From Nitrosomonadales bacterium (GTDB taxonomy: Bacteria; Pseudomonadota; Gammaproteobacteria; Burkholderiales; Gallionellaceae), in the NCBI GenBank assembly GCA_003235435.1, contig QJWF01000243.1:1-11351 (forward strand): 11,351 bases of DNA. Direction: 5' to 3'. The translations under genes and the position numbers were made by a program. Below are positions 1 through 7,442 of this stretch, piece after piece; position 1 is the first letter of the stretch, and the number at the start of each line of letters is the position of its first letter. The notes beneath the pieces are model-generated. The model was not told the DNA's origin, searched no databases, and worked only from the letters and a program-made list of their open reading frames with translations.

Positions 1-94
1 CCAGCAGCGCCGCCCTTACCACGTTGGGATAGCGCGCCCCGCGCACTTGGCGCAGCGTGGCGACGTGGTCGATATTAAGTCCCAGCTTGATCAT
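1..94 (-). CDS. pdxJ: Pyridoxine 5'-phosphate synthase PdxJ, N-terminal fragment (runs off left edge)
   Basis: PdxJ condenses 1-deoxy-D-xylulose 5-phosphate with 3-amino-2-oxopropyl phosphate to give pyridoxine 5'-phosphate, the ring-closing step of the DXP-dependent vitamin B6 pathway in the cytoplasm. Only 31 codons are inside the window. They read [20 protein letters not shown] followed by [11 protein letters not shown], which matches the highly conserved PdxJ N-terminus ([19 protein letters not shown]), including the NIDH strand that opens the TIM barrel. The ATG at 92-94 is preceded by a strong Shine-Dalgarno AGGGGG at 100-105 with 5-nt spacing. It also overlaps the stop of the small upstream ORF (TCATGA). 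A recO-pdxJ order is common in proteobacteria and acpS often follows, which would lie outside this window. Identity rests on the short but very characteristic N-terminus. Confidence 0.93.
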   Translation of the reverse strand, partial: MIKLGLNIDHVATLRQVRGARYPNVVRAALL

Positions 95-213
95 GAGCAC
101 CCCCTAAGATCCATTGTTGCGAGCATACGCTGCGCGGATTGCCCGCCCCAAATGCTTTGCATCGCCGCGTTCAGCCTGTCATCCCGAATTTCTGAATTCT
201 TGAAGGTGTTCAT
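91..213 (-). CDS. Unrecognised 40-codon small ORF between recO and pdxJ
   Basis: This short reading frame starts with ATG at 211-213 and ends with TGA at 91-93. The protein reads [20 protein letters not shown] then [20 protein letters not shown]. Its start overlaps the recO stop (ATGA) and its stop overlaps the pdxJ start (ATGA), so it fits the local pattern of coupled genes exactly. The upstream Shine-Dalgarno is weak: AAGGA lies about 12 nt before the ATG, inside recO. No signal peptide, membrane segment or known motif is visible. The peptide is hydrophilic in its first half. I do not recognise a family. It could be a real small protein, a leader whose translation delivers ribosomes to pdxJ, or an ORF open by chance in a 115-bp spacer. 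Confidence 0.42.
   Translation of the reverse strand: MNTFKNSEIRDDRLNAAMQSIWGGQSAQRMLATMDLRGCS
100..105 (-). promoter_or_regulatory. Shine-Dalgarno of pdxJ, inside the small upstream ORF
   Basis: AGGGGG read on the minus strand lies 5 nt before the pdxJ ATG. It is much stronger than the site in front of the 40-codon ORF, so pdxJ can initiate on its own. The site lies within the last codons of that ORF, so ribosomes translating the ORF would pass over it. Confidence 0.7.
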
Positions 214-938
214 AGTTTTTGAAAGTCCTTGATCAGTTCCCGGGTGTGCAAAGTCCTGCCGCCAAGATGATGGTTCAGCAGCGCGCGCATCAATTGCTTG
301 CTTTGCTGCGCGGTGGCCGGGTCGGCATAGTCATCTTTGGCCATGTCGAGCAGGGTCTTGCCCAACACAGGTATACCTGACGATTCCGCTCCCTCGTCAG
401 GCAGAACCCCGCGGTCCACGGCATAAAGATAGCAGAGTTCCGGCCGGACTGCCTTGCCACTGTCCGCTTCGTGCTCAAGAACCAGCGCATAGCCCAGTTC
501 CTGAAGCAGGTGTTTTTCGAAGCAGCGCAGCGTCGCGGCATGGTCGCTTTGATCAGCCAGACGCTTCAGCGTGGCGCGGTAATAATCAAAAAGCTGCTCG
601 TGGGGATCGTCACGCGCCAGCAGGTTGAGCAGCAATTCGTTCAGGTAGAACCCGCACATCAGTGCGGTACCCTGCAGATATGGCTGTCCTCCCTGCCACT
701 CTGCGCCGTGCAGGGTGCGCACTTCGCTCTTGCCGAACCAGCTCAGCAACAGCGGCTGGAAGCCCAGCAACAGGCCGCGCAAGCTTGACCTGGGGCGCCG
801 TGCGCCGCGCGCCACGAGCGCCAGCCGACCGTGTGACCGGCTGAACACGTCCAGGATAAGGCTGGTTTCCCGGAACGGATGGCTATGCAGCACGAATGCC
901 GGTTCGTCCTGAATTCTTTGCCGGCTCGCCGCGGTCAT
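210..938 (-). CDS. recO: DNA repair protein RecO
   Basis: RecO is a cytoplasmic mediator of RecF-pathway recombination. It binds single-stranded DNA and SSB, anneals strands and, with RecR, helps load RecA. The 242-residue product has the expected length. The N-terminus (about residues 12-85) has the RecO OB-fold pattern: [20 protein letters not shown], then [19 protein letters not shown]. This is followed by the helical region with [25 protein letters not shown], the family's typical YLNELL.RLL...DPH..LF..Y signature. The ATG at 936-938 overlaps the era stop (ATGA) and the gene's own TGA overlaps the next ORF, so it sits in a tightly coupled rnc-era-recO group, an arrangement well known in proteobacteria. 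The ribosome site (GGG about 8 nt upstream) is weak, which fits coupling to era. Identity is confident from motifs and context. Confidence 0.95.
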   Translation of the reverse strand: MTAASRQRIQDEPAFVLHSHPFRETSLILDVFSRSHGRLALVARGARRPRSSLRGLLLGFQPLLLSWFGKSEVRTLHGAEWQGGQPYLQGTALMCGFYLNELLLNLLARDDPHEQLFDYYRATLKRLADQSDHAATLRCFEKHLLQELGYALVLEHEADSGKAVRPELCYLYAVDRGVLPDEGAESSGIPVLGKTLLDMAKDDYADPATAQQSKQLMRALLNHHLGGRTLHTRELIKDFQKL

Positions 939-1885
939 TCGTAACCCAGGGTACGCAACATTTTTTCGTCATCGGCCCAACCGCTGCGCAACTTGACGAA
1001 CACTTCGAGGAACACTTTGCCATCGAACAGCTTCTCCATGTCCAGCCGCGCCTGGGTGGCGATCTCCTTGAGCTTCTCACCCTTTTTTCCGATCAGCATC
1101 GCCTTGTGCGACTCGCGGTCCACCAGTATCGAGGCGTGGATGCGGCGCAATCTTGGCTGATGCTGTGAACCTTCTGTCTTGAATTGCTCGATCACCACAC
1201 TGGCCGAGTAGGGCAACTCGTCGCCCGTGTAGCGGAATATCTTCTCCCGCAATATTTCTGCCGCGAGGAAGCGCTCGTTGCGATCGGTGATATCGTCCTT
1301 GTCATAGATCAATTCGCCTTCAGGCAGATGGCTGCGTATCGCTTCGAGCAGGTCGTCCAGCTTGCTGCCCAGCTTGGCGCTGACCGGCACGATAGCGGCA
1401 AACCTGAAATCCTGCGCGACCCGCTCGGCAAAAGCGAACAATTGGCCCTTGTCAGCCACCTGGTCGATCTTGTTGATCGCCAGGATGACCGGGCGGTTGT
1501 CCGGCAGTAGCCTGAGCACTTCCCGGTCGCGCTCGTCATAGCGCAATGCTTCCAGCATATACACGACAACCTGCACCTCGCGCAGGCTGCTTGTCACCAC
1601 GCGATTCATGCCGCGGTTCAGCGCGTTGAGGTGCCTGGTCTGGAACCCCGGCGTATCCACGAAAACGAACTGGCTGTGCTCGTCGGTATGGATGCCGTGG
1701 ATGCGGTGGCGCGTGGTCTGCTCCTTGCGCGAGGTGATGCTGATCTTTTGTCCGATCAGGTGGTTGAGCAAAGTGGACTTGCCCACGTTTGGCCGCCCGA
1801 CGATGGCGATGAAACCGCTGCGAAACGGTTTCTGCGTTCCTTCCGTTTGGCGGTCGATCCCCGAACCGGCTTGCTGCTCTGTCAT
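935..1885 (-). CDS. era: GTPase Era
   Basis: Era is an essential Ras-like GTPase with a KH RNA-binding domain. It binds the 3' end of 16S rRNA during 30S assembly at the membrane/cytoplasm interface. In the 316-residue product the G1 loop is GRPNVGKS (residues 30-37), G3 is DTPG (77-80) and G4 is NKID (138-141). The C-terminal KH domain carries [20 protein letters not shown] with its IGKKG (GxxG) RNA-binding loop. The N-terminus is about 16 residues longer than the E. coli protein before the GFIAIVG strand. The ATG at 1885 is preceded by GGAAA about 6 nt upstream, so the extended start is plausible. The gene begins 24 bp after the rnc stop and overlaps recO by 4 bp. Confidence 0.97.
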   Translation of the reverse strand: MTEQQAGSGIDRQTEGTQKPFRSGFIAIVGRPNVGKSTLLNHLIGQKISITSRKEQTTRHRIHGIHTDEHSQFVFVDTPGFQTRHLNALNRGMNRVVTSSLREVQVVVYMLEALRYDERDREVLRLLPDNRPVILAINKIDQVADKGQLFAFAERVAQDFRFAAIVPVSAKLGSKLDDLLEAIRSHLPEGELIYDKDDITDRNERFLAAEILREKIFRYTGDELPYSASVVIEQFKTEGSQHQPRLRRIHASILVDRESHKAMLIGKKGEKLKEIATQARLDMEKLFDGKVFLEVFVKLRSGWADDEKMLRTLGYE

Positions 1886-1909
1886 ATCATTTCCGGCATT
1901 TGGTTTCTG

Positions 1910-2626
1910 TCAGGTTGCTTCATGCAATTGCCGGACTGCTTCCTGCGCCGCCTGTTGTTCGGCATTGCGGCGGCTGCTTCCTTCGCCGTGGACAGTTATC
2001 CCCAGCGACGGGATGGAGCACTCGACCCGGAAAGTTTGTTCGTGTGCCGCGCCCTGGGTAGCAACCACGGTATAGGTTGGCAAGGGTATGCGCCTGCCCT
2101 GCAGATATTCCTGCAACATGCTCTTGGCATCCTTGCCCAGTGCCTGCACATCAACTTTTTCCAGATAAGGAACATACAGGCCAAGCACCACCTTTTCGGC
2201 TGCGGCAAAACCGCTATCCAGAAATACCGCGCCAAACAACGCTTCCATGGCATCCGCCAGGGTGGATGGGCGGCGGGAACCGGCGCTTTTGCGTTCTCCT
2301 TCGCCCAGCCTCAGATGGTCACCCAAGCCGATTTGCCGGGCCAGTATCACCAGGGTATCTTCCCTTACCAGATTCGAGCGCAACCGCGATAGTTCGCCTT
2401 CGCTCAATTGCGGATACGACACATACAGATGCTTTGAGATCACACAGCCGAGGATGCTGTCACCCAGGAATTCGAGGCGCTCGTTATGCTCCTGCGCATA
2501 ACTGCGATGGGTCAGGGCCTGCTGCAGCAGCTGCGGGTCCTTGAATTCATAGCCCAGTCGTCTGCCCAGCTCGTTGCTATCCGGGTTCACTTGGGTAACC
2601 GAATCGGCATGAAGCAGCTGAGCCAT
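1910..2626 (-). CDS. rnc: Ribonuclease III
   Basis: RNase III cleaves double-stranded RNA, processing rRNA precursors and some mRNAs, often including its own leader. The 238-residue product has the catalytic domain signature NERLEFLGDS at residues 48-57, giving metal-binding E49, E52 and D56. The second catalytic cluster LADAMEALFGAVF supplies D125 and E128. A double-stranded RNA-binding domain occupies about residues 165-236 (DAKSMLQEYLQ at its start, RRNAEQQAAQEAVRQL at its end). The chosen ATG at 2626 gives an N-terminus about 10 residues longer than the E. coli enzyme. No clear Shine-Dalgarno precedes it, but the DUF4845 stop is only 9 nt upstream, so coupled initiation is likely. A GTG at codon 13 is the main alternative start and also lacks a site. 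Confidence 0.97.
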   Translation of the reverse strand: MAQLLHADSVTQVNPDSNELGRRLGYEFKDPQLLQQALTHRSYAQEHNERLEFLGDSILGCVISKHLYVSYPQLSEGELSRLRSNLVREDTLVILARQIGLGDHLRLGEGERKSAGSRRPSTLADAMEALFGAVFLDSGFAAAEKVVLGLYVPYLEKVDVQALGKDAKSMLQEYLQGRRIPLPTYTVVATQGAAHEQTFRVECSIPSLGITVHGEGSSRRNAEQQAAQEAVRQLHEAT

Positions 2627-2635
2627 GAAGCATAT

Positions 2636-3007
2636 TTATTTGTCACTGCTCGGGTTGAATTCCAGGATGAGGCTGACGTTGCCGAACAGCGGAACCTTGA
2701 CCGAATAGTTCGCACTCAGGTCCAGGCGGCCGCCATCGCTGGCGATCTCGATATCTTCCGATTTGATGGCCGTGATGTCGTCTATCGAGGCGCGACGATC
2801 GAACGAATTCCGGATTTCGCGCGGTGAAGCCTTGTCCATGCCCGGATCGTGAACGATCTCGTTAAATACGGTTTTGATCTGCGCATTCTGTATGTATGCC
2901 GGAATGACCTTAAGCAAAGAGATACTTACTATCACCAGCAGGAAAGCGGCAACGATGAACCCGCCAAAGCTTAACCCGCGTTGTTGCACCGGCGTTGCTG
3001 TATACAT
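2636..3007 (-). CDS. DUF4845-family small membrane protein
   Basis: This 123-residue protein of unknown function matches the DUF4845 type usually found between lepB and rnc in beta- and gammaproteobacteria. Residues 1-13 are polar (TPVQQRGLSFGG). A single membrane segment follows at about 14-34 (FIVAAFLLVIVSISLLKVIP), then a soluble domain of about 88 residues, presumably periplasmic. The QQRGLSFGGF start looks loosely like a type IV pilin N-terminus but lacks the conserved glutamate at +5, so prepilin processing is not supported. The frame extends 6 codons further upstream to an ATG at 3025. I chose 3007 because AAAGGAG at 3014-3020 stands 6 nt before it, whereas the upstream ATG has no such site. 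The gene lies 20 bp after lepB and 9 bp before rnc. Confidence 0.85.
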   Translation of the reverse strand: MYTATPVQQRGLSFGGFIVAAFLLVIVSISLLKVIPAYIQNAQIKTVFNEIVHDPGMDKASPREIRNSFDRRASIDDITAIKSEDIEIASDGGRLDLSANYSVKVPLFGNVSLILEFNPSSDK

Positions 3008-3013
3008 CTTGTT

Positions 3014-3020
3014 CTCCTTT
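3014..3020 (-). promoter_or_regulatory. Shine-Dalgarno that sets the DUF4845 gene start
   Basis: AAAGGAG on the minus strand is 6 nt from the ATG at 3007. An upstream in-frame ATG at 3025 would put this sequence inside the coding region, so the downstream start is preferred. Confidence 0.8.
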
Positions 3021-3027
3021 AGCATCG

Positions 3028-3828
3028 TTATATGGACAGACCGATACGCTTCAAATCAGAAAAATTCATCCAGACGAAAAATGCCTTGCCGACGATCTGG
3101 TTGTCCGGGACGAAACCCCAATAGCGGCTGTCGCGGCTGTTGTCGCGATTGTCGCCCATCATGAAGTAGCTTCCTTCCGGAACCTTGCAGCGCACCATGT
3201 CGTTATCGTAAATGCAATTCTCGCGGCCACTGAATTCCGCCACAGAGCCCAGGCGCAATGTCGGCATTTCCGGATTGACCAGTATCGCATGCCTGCGCTC
3301 GCCAAGCGTTTCAATGCGCTTTTCAGTATGCACGAAGTTCAGCCCCTGCTCGACATAATTGTAGTCCCCGTCCGGTTGCTGAGCTTGCTCGATCCCGTTT
3401 ACCCACAACCGCTTCCCGCGGTATTCGATGATATCCCCTGCAATGCCGACAACGCGCTTGATGTAGTCCATAGACGGATTTTCCGGATAGTGGAAAACCA
3501 TCACGTCACCCCGTTTCGGATCGCCGAGCTGAACCAGCTTGTAATTGATTATGGGCAGCCGGATGCCATAGGTGAATTTGTTTACAAGAATGAAGTCGCC
3601 CACCTGCAGGGTCGGGATCATCGACCCGGATGGTATCTTGAAAGGTTCGACCAGGAAAGAGCGGATGAAGAACACGACCAGGATGACCGGAAAGAAACTT
3701 TTGGCATATTCCACCCACCACGGCTCGACAACATCCTTGCCGCGCCGGGCAGCCAGTGCGAAACGGTCCAGCAGCCAGATCCCGCCGGTCACCAGCAACA
3801 ATACGAACATAATAAGTGCAAAATCCAT
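3028..3828 (-). CDS. lepB: Signal peptidase I
   Basis: LepB is the inner-membrane serine protease that removes signal peptides from exported proteins, using a Ser-Lys dyad on the periplasmic face. The 266-residue product has two N-terminal membrane segments (about residues 3-22 and 44-60). These are followed by box B IPSGSMIPTL, with the nucleophile Ser69 and substrate-binding region, then DYIKRVVG with general base Lys124, and finally box E GDNRDNSRDSR at 225-235. The frame is open from a GTG at 3834. The ATG at 3828 is chosen because AAGGAG (3834-3839) overlaps that GTG and is correctly spaced 5 nt before the ATG. It is separated from lepA by a 147-bp MITE-like insertion whose end abuts this ribosome site. 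Likely substrates include DegP and RseB, encoded nearby. Confidence 0.97.
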   Translation of the reverse strand: MDFALIMFVLLLVTGGIWLLDRFALAARRGKDVVEPWWVEYAKSFFPVILVVFFIRSFLVEPFKIPSGSMIPTLQVGDFILVNKFTYGIRLPIINYKLVQLGDPKRGDVMVFHYPENPSMDYIKRVVGIAGDIIEYRGKRLWVNGIEQAQQPDGDYNYVEQGLNFVHTEKRIETLGERRHAILVNPEMPTLRLGSVAEFSGRENCIYDNDMVRCKVPEGSYFMMGDNRDNSRDSRYWGFVPDNQIVGKAFFVWMNFSDLKRIGLSI

Positions 3829-3833
3829 CGTCA

Positions 3834-3839
3834 CTCCTT
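3834..3839 (-). promoter_or_regulatory. Shine-Dalgarno of lepB at the edge of the inserted element
   Basis: AAGGAG on the minus strand lies 5 nt before the lepB ATG. Its first base is at or inside the terminal repeat of the inserted element, and the next bases belong to the apparent target duplication. The insertion therefore left the ribosome site intact. Confidence 0.75.
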
Positions 3840-3985
3840 GAGGGAACCTCTAAAAATCCACATTTGATCCCAACTGCCGTGTTGCGTAAAAATTTTCTTG
3901 CTTACATATCCATCATATGCGGCGCTGCGAAAATATTTTCGCACCTTGCACTTGGGAGAACTCTGAATTATTAGAAGTCCCCTGA
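3839..3985. mobile_element. MITE-like element (147 bp) between lepA and lepB
   Basis: The gap between lepA and lepB is filled by a segment whose two ends are imperfect inverted repeats. TGAGGGAACCTCTAAAAA at 3839-3856 matches the complement of 3968-3985 at 14 of 18 positions. With one gap the similarity continues inward, ending in TCCCAACTGC (3868-3877) against GCACTTGGGA (3948-3957), 9 of 10. In all this gives about 39-bp arms with roughly 29 matches. CT (or CTT) flanks both ends at 3837-3838(9) and 3986-3987(8), like a target-site duplication. Removing the element and one copy restores TAAAGGAGTGACGATG, a compact stop/Shine-Dalgarno/start junction. It is AT-rich in places and encodes no transposase. 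I cannot name the parent family. Transcribed as part of the operon, the arms could pair into a long imperfect hairpin. Confidence 0.72.
3926..3943. repeat. Perfect 18-bp palindrome TGCGAAAATATTTTCGCA
   Basis: TGCGAAAAT is followed directly by its own reverse complement, with no spacer. It lies inside the lepA-lepB element, just inside its right arm. It could be a dimeric protein-binding site or an internal symmetric part of the mobile element. No U-tract follows on either strand, so it is not a typical terminator. Confidence 0.8.
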
Positions 3986-3987
3986 CT

Positions 3988-5778
3988 TTAATCTTCCACG
4001 CGCAGGATCGCCAGGAAAGCCTCCTGCGGAATCTCGACACTGCCCACCTGTTTCATGCGTTTCTTGCCTGCCTTCTGTTTTTCAAGCAATTTCTTCTTGC
4101 GCGTTATATCGCCGCCGTAGCACTTGGCCAGCACGTTCTTGCGCAATGCCTTGACGTTCTCTCGCGCGATGATGTTCGATCCGATGGCTGCCTGGATCGC
4201 GACATCATACATCTGGCGCGGGATCAATTCGCGCATCTTGGCCGCGACCTCCCGTCCGCGATATTGGCTGCTGGCCCTGTGCGCGATTATCGCGAGCGCG
4301 TCCACCTTCTCGCCGTTGATCAGCATGTCAACCTTGACCACATCCGCAGCGCGGTATTCCTTGAACTCATAGTCCATCGAGGCGTAGCCGCGCGATACGG
4401 ATTTCAGCTTGTCGAAAAAATCCATCACGATCTCTGCCATCGGTATTTCATATACCAGCATTACCTGCTTGCCATGGTAGGAGATATTAATCTGTACCCC
4501 GCGCTTTTGCGTGCACAAGGTGATGACCGCACCGACATATTCATTCGGCATGTACAGGTTCACCGTCACGATCGGTTCGCGTATCTCCTCGATCCTGGAT
4601 GGATCGGGCATTTTGGACGGATTGTCCACGGTCAGCACCTTGCCGTCGCGCATCACGACCTCGTAGATCACTGTCGGCGCGGTAGTGATAAGATCCATGC
4701 CGAATTCCCGTTCGAGCCGCTCCTGAACGATCTCCATATGCAACAATCCCAGAAAGCCGCAGCGGAAACCGAAGCCCAAAGCCTGCGAGACTTCCGGTTC
4801 GTAACGCAATGCAGCGTCGTTCAGCCTGAGCTTTTCCAGCGAGTCGCGCAATGCTTCATACTGATTCGACTCGACCGGGAACAGTCCGGCAAAAACCTGC
4901 GGCTGGACTTCCTTGAAGCCGGGTAGCGGCTGGCTGGCTGGCTTGGCGAGGTGGGTGATGGTGTCGCCGACCTTTGCCGCCTTGAGTTCCTTGATGCCGG
5001 CGATGACAAATCCTACCTGACCCGCACTCAGATATTCGCGATGCTCCGACTTTGGCGTGAATACACCGCATTGTTCGGTCAGTTGCTGCGCACCAGTTGC
5101 CATAAGCAGGATCTTTTCCTTTGGCCTGAGCGTGCCGTTCATCACGCGCACAAGCATCACCACGCCGACATAGTTGTCGAACCAGGAATCGATGATCAGC
5201 GCCTGGAGTGGGGCATCGGGATCTCCCTTTGGCGGAGGAACCTTGATTATCAACGCCTCCAGCACGTCCTGCACGCCCTCTCCGGTCTTGGCCGAGCAGC
5301 GCACCGCATCGTGCGCGGCGATGCCTATCACGTCCTCGATTTCCGCAATCGCGTTTTCAGGATTTGCCGAAGGCAGGTCTATCTTGTTCAGCACCGGCAC
5401 CACTTCGACGCCAAGGTCCAGCGCTGTATAGCAGTTCGCCACGGTCTGCGCCTCAACGCCCTGCGATGCATCCACCACCAGCAATGCGCCTTCGCATGCC
5501 GACAGCGAGCGGGAAACTTCATAGGAAAAATCAACATGCCCCGGCGTATCGATAAGGTTGAGGTTGTAAATCTGCCCGTCGTGCGCCTTGTACCTCAAGG
5601 CAGCGGTCTGAGCCTTGATGGTGATGCCTCGTTCGCGTTCCAGCGCCATCGAATCGAGCACTTGCGCTTCCATTTCCCGGTCGGACAAGCCTCCGCACAA
5701 CTGGATGATGCGATCTGCCAATGTTGATTTGCCGTGGTCGATATGGGCAATAATGGAAAAATTACGGATTAGCTGCAT
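3988..5778 (-). CDS. lepA: Elongation factor 4 (LepA), ribosome-associated GTPase
   Basis: LepA/EF4 is a translational GTPase that binds the ribosome and affects translocation and initiation or 30S biogenesis. The 596-residue product has the family's usual length. Its G domain shows G1 AHIDHGKS (11-18), G2 around [10 protein letters not shown] (50-59), G3 DTPGH (77-81) and G4 NKID (131-134). EF-G-like domains follow, then the LepA-specific C-terminal domain with [20 protein letters not shown], then [20 protein letters not shown]. It ends in the typical [12 protein letters not shown]. The frame opens from a TTG at 5805. ATG 5778 is preferred because [19 protein letters not shown] matches the family start; it has only a modest ribosome site (GGA about 6 nt upstream). 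It heads the lepA-lepB transcription block. Confidence 0.97.
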   Translation of the reverse strand: MQLIRNFSIIAHIDHGKSTLADRIIQLCGGLSDREMEAQVLDSMALERERGITIKAQTAALRYKAHDGQIYNLNLIDTPGHVDFSYEVSRSLSACEGALLVVDASQGVEAQTVANCYTALDLGVEVVPVLNKIDLPSANPENAIAEIEDVIGIAAHDAVRCSAKTGEGVQDVLEALIIKVPPPKGDPDAPLQALIIDSWFDNYVGVVMLVRVMNGTLRPKEKILLMATGAQQLTEQCGVFTPKSEHREYLSAGQVGFVIAGIKELKAAKVGDTITHLAKPASQPLPGFKEVQPQVFAGLFPVESNQYEALRDSLEKLRLNDAALRYEPEVSQALGFGFRCGFLGLLHMEIVQERLEREFGMDLITTAPTVIYEVVMRDGKVLTVDNPSKMPDPSRIEEIREPIVTVNLYMPNEYVGAVITLCTQKRGVQINISYHGKQVMLVYEIPMAEIVMDFFDKLKSVSRGYASMDYEFKEYRAADVVKVDMLINGEKVDALAIIAHRASSQYRGREVAAKMRELIPRQMYDVAIQAAIGSNIIARENVKALRKNVLAKCYGGDITRKKKLLEKQKAGKKRMKQVGSVEIPQEAFLAILRVED

Positions 5779-5829
5779 GGATTCCAAAATATAAATCGCG
5801 CGCAAAACGGTGTTTTCGCAAAGACGGCG

Positions 5830-5835
5830 ATTCTA
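5830..5835 (-). promoter_or_regulatory. Possible -10 box of a lepA promoter
   Basis: TAGAAT read on the minus strand, in the context GGCTAGAATCGCC, lies about 52 bp before the lepA ATG and downstream of the degP hairpin. No good -35 hexamer is seen at 16-18 bp spacing, so this is a partial match only. A promoter here would separate lepA-lepB from the sigma-E module. Confidence 0.35.
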
Positions 5836-5921
5836 GCCGATTTGTTCGGGTCATGCAGGACTGTGATTGCTCAGAAAATCATGATTCGACCAGCTGATAT
5901 CGCCGAGACAGCCTGACCAAA

Positions 5922-5965
5922 GGCGCGCGATCGCTCACATGCCGATGATGAGCGATCGTTGCGCC
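5922..5965 (-). terminator. Strong hairpin downstream of degP, possible terminator
   Basis: The arms 5922-5937 and 5949-5965 are inverted repeats: GGCGC plus GATCGCTCA against TGAGCGATC plus GCGCC, with a small internal mismatch and an 11-nt loop. The hairpin starts 43 bp after the degP stop. On the minus strand it is followed only by TTTGG, so the U-tract of a classical rho-independent terminator is weak. It could instead be an mRNA-stabilising 3' hairpin or a REP-like unit. The rest of the 230-bp degP-lepA gap (5779-6008) holds only the possible -10 box and no gene that I can support. Confidence 0.45.
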
Positions 5966-6008
5966 AATGAGATTGCCGATGCGATTTTCTGCTTGCGGAC
6001 TATCAGCG

Positions 6009-7403
6009 CTATTTTTCGTCGAGCCGGATCGCCACGTACAGGACGTTGTCACCGCGCCGGACCAGCAGTGCCACATTCCGCCCTTTGGCCACCTGCTTGA
6101 GAAAATCCTTGAATTGAGCGATTGAACGGATTTGCACATTGCCGATCGCGAGCAGCACATCGCCCTGCTGCAAGCCCGCGGAACGCGCAGCAGACCCTTC
6201 CACATTTTCCACCACCAGCCCGCCGGAGACATCCAGCTCTTGCTGTTGGTCCTTGCTCAGTTCGCTGACAGCGATGCCCAAACGCGGTATCTTCTCCGAA
6301 CCGTCGCCTTTTTGATTCGAAGCCGGCGTAGCCGCGCCGCCTTCTTCGGGAATCTGCCCGACTACCACGGTAACACGCTTGGATGCCCCCTTGCGCCACA
6401 ACTCGACCACCACCTTGCTGCCCGGCTTGGTCGCCGCCACGATGAGTGGCAGATCATGGGAACTGTCCACCGGCTTGCCGTCGAATTTGAGAATCACATC
6501 GCTGGCCTCGATACCGGCCTTGTCGGCAGGAGCATTCTTTTCAACACTGCTGACCAGCGCGCCATTGGGCTTGCTCAAGCCGAACGATTCGGCCAATTCC
6601 AGCGTCATTTCCTGAATGGTTACTCCGATGCGTCCCCTCACCACCTTGCCGGTGGTTCGCAATTGGTCGGCCACTTGCATCGCCACATCAATCGGTATGG
6701 CGAAAGACAGTCCCATCGATCCGCCTGAGCGAGTGTAGATCTGCGAGTTGATGCCGACAACTTCGCCGTTCATATTGAATAGCGGACCTCCCGAATTGCC
6801 GGGATTGATCGCCACATCAGTCTGAATGAACGGCACGAAATTGTCCCTTGGCAGAGAACGCCCCTTGGCGCTGACGATGCCTGCAGTCACGCTGCTGTCG
6901 AAGCCGAACGGCGAGCCTATGGCAACCACCCATTCACCCACCTTCAGTTTTTCCGGATCTCCTATGATGATTATGGGCAAACCGGTCGCTTCGATCTTCA
7001 GCAAAGCCACATCGGTGCGCTTGTCCGCGCCGATGACCTTGGCGCTGAATTCTCGCTTATCGGTCAGGCGCACGGTTATCTTGTCGGCATGATCCACCAC
7101 GTGCGCGTTGGTCATGATGTATCCATCCGAAGTAATAAAGAAGCCCGAGCCCAGCGATTGTGATTCCCGCTCACGCGGCATCTGCGGTGCAAAGCGCTTG
7201 AAGAAATCATAGAACGGATCGTTTTCCGGAATATTGGGAAACGTCTGGGTGTTCCGAATGATCTGAGTGGTGCTGATATTCACCACCGCAGGTCCCTGCT
7301 TTTCCACCAACCCGGTGAAATCCGGCAATTCCATGGCATGCGCCAATGATCCTGTGATTAATCCGGCAGCCAGCAAGAACAAAGCAGCAAATCTTCTCAG
7401 CAT
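6009..7403 (-). CDS. degP: Periplasmic serine protease of the DegP/MucD (HtrA) family
   Basis: This is a periplasmic protease and chaperone that degrades misfolded envelope proteins. The 464-residue product has a signal peptide (MLRRFAALFLLAAGLITGSLAHA, cut at about residue 23). The trypsin-like domain carries the triad His101 (MTNAHVVDHAD), Asp131 (RTDVALLKI) and Ser204 (NPGNSGGPLF). Two PDZ domains follow at about 253-346 and 372-461. The loop between signal peptide and protease core is short, closer to MucD than to E. coli DegP. The frame opens 4 codons earlier from a TTG at 7415. ATG 7403 is chosen because GGAG sits 6 nt before it and the signal peptide then starts MLRR. It lies 39 bp after rseC, as in the rpoE-rseABC-mucD clusters of other proteobacteria. 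It could equally be called mucD. Confidence 0.94.
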   Translation of the reverse strand: MLRRFAALFLLAAGLITGSLAHAMELPDFTGLVEKQGPAVVNISTTQIIRNTQTFPNIPENDPFYDFFKRFAPQMPRERESQSLGSGFFITSDGYIMTNAHVVDHADKITVRLTDKREFSAKVIGADKRTDVALLKIEATGLPIIIIGDPEKLKVGEWVVAIGSPFGFDSSVTAGIVSAKGRSLPRDNFVPFIQTDVAINPGNSGGPLFNMNGEVVGINSQIYTRSGGSMGLSFAIPIDVAMQVADQLRTTGKVVRGRIGVTIQEMTLELAESFGLSKPNGALVSSVEKNAPADKAGIEASDVILKFDGKPVDSSHDLPLIVAATKPGSKVVVELWRKGASKRVTVVVGQIPEEGGAATPASNQKGDGSEKIPRLGIAVSELSKDQQQELDVSGGLVVENVEGSAARSAGLQQGDVLLAIGNVQIRSIAQFKDFLKQVAKGRNVALLVRRGDNVLYVAIRLDEK

Positions 7404-7409
7404 GTCATT

Positions 7410-7413
7410 CTCC
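7410..7413 (-). promoter_or_regulatory. Shine-Dalgarno that sets the degP start
   Basis: GGAG on the minus strand lies 6 nt before ATG 7403. It overlaps the earlier in-frame TTG, which is why the ATG is taken as the start. Confidence 0.65.
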
Positions 7414-7442
7414 AAGAGAAATATTATTAGGGTCCATCGGCC

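Noticed and set aside
1631..2392. Plus-strand open frame of 253 codons across era and rnc
   Set aside because: It is antisense to two clearly identified genes and crosses their junction. The product has no recognisable motifs.
2636..3007. DUF4845 protein as a type IV pilin-like protein
   Set aside because: The QQRGLSF start before a membrane helix looks pilin-like, but the conserved glutamate at position 5 of the mature protein is absent and there is no pilus gene nearby.
2995..3867. Plus-strand open frame of 290 codons opposite lepB
   Set aside because: It is antisense to lepB, whose catalytic boxes are intact, and the predicted protein shows no domain.
3831..4040. Minus-strand frame of 69 codons through the lepA-lepB gap
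   Set aside because: It begins inside lepA in another frame and runs through the MITE-like element. It has no ribosome site and no recognisable motif.
4951..5727. Plus-strand open frame of 258 codons opposite lepA
   Set aside because: It is a shadow of the highly conserved LepA G domain on the other strand.
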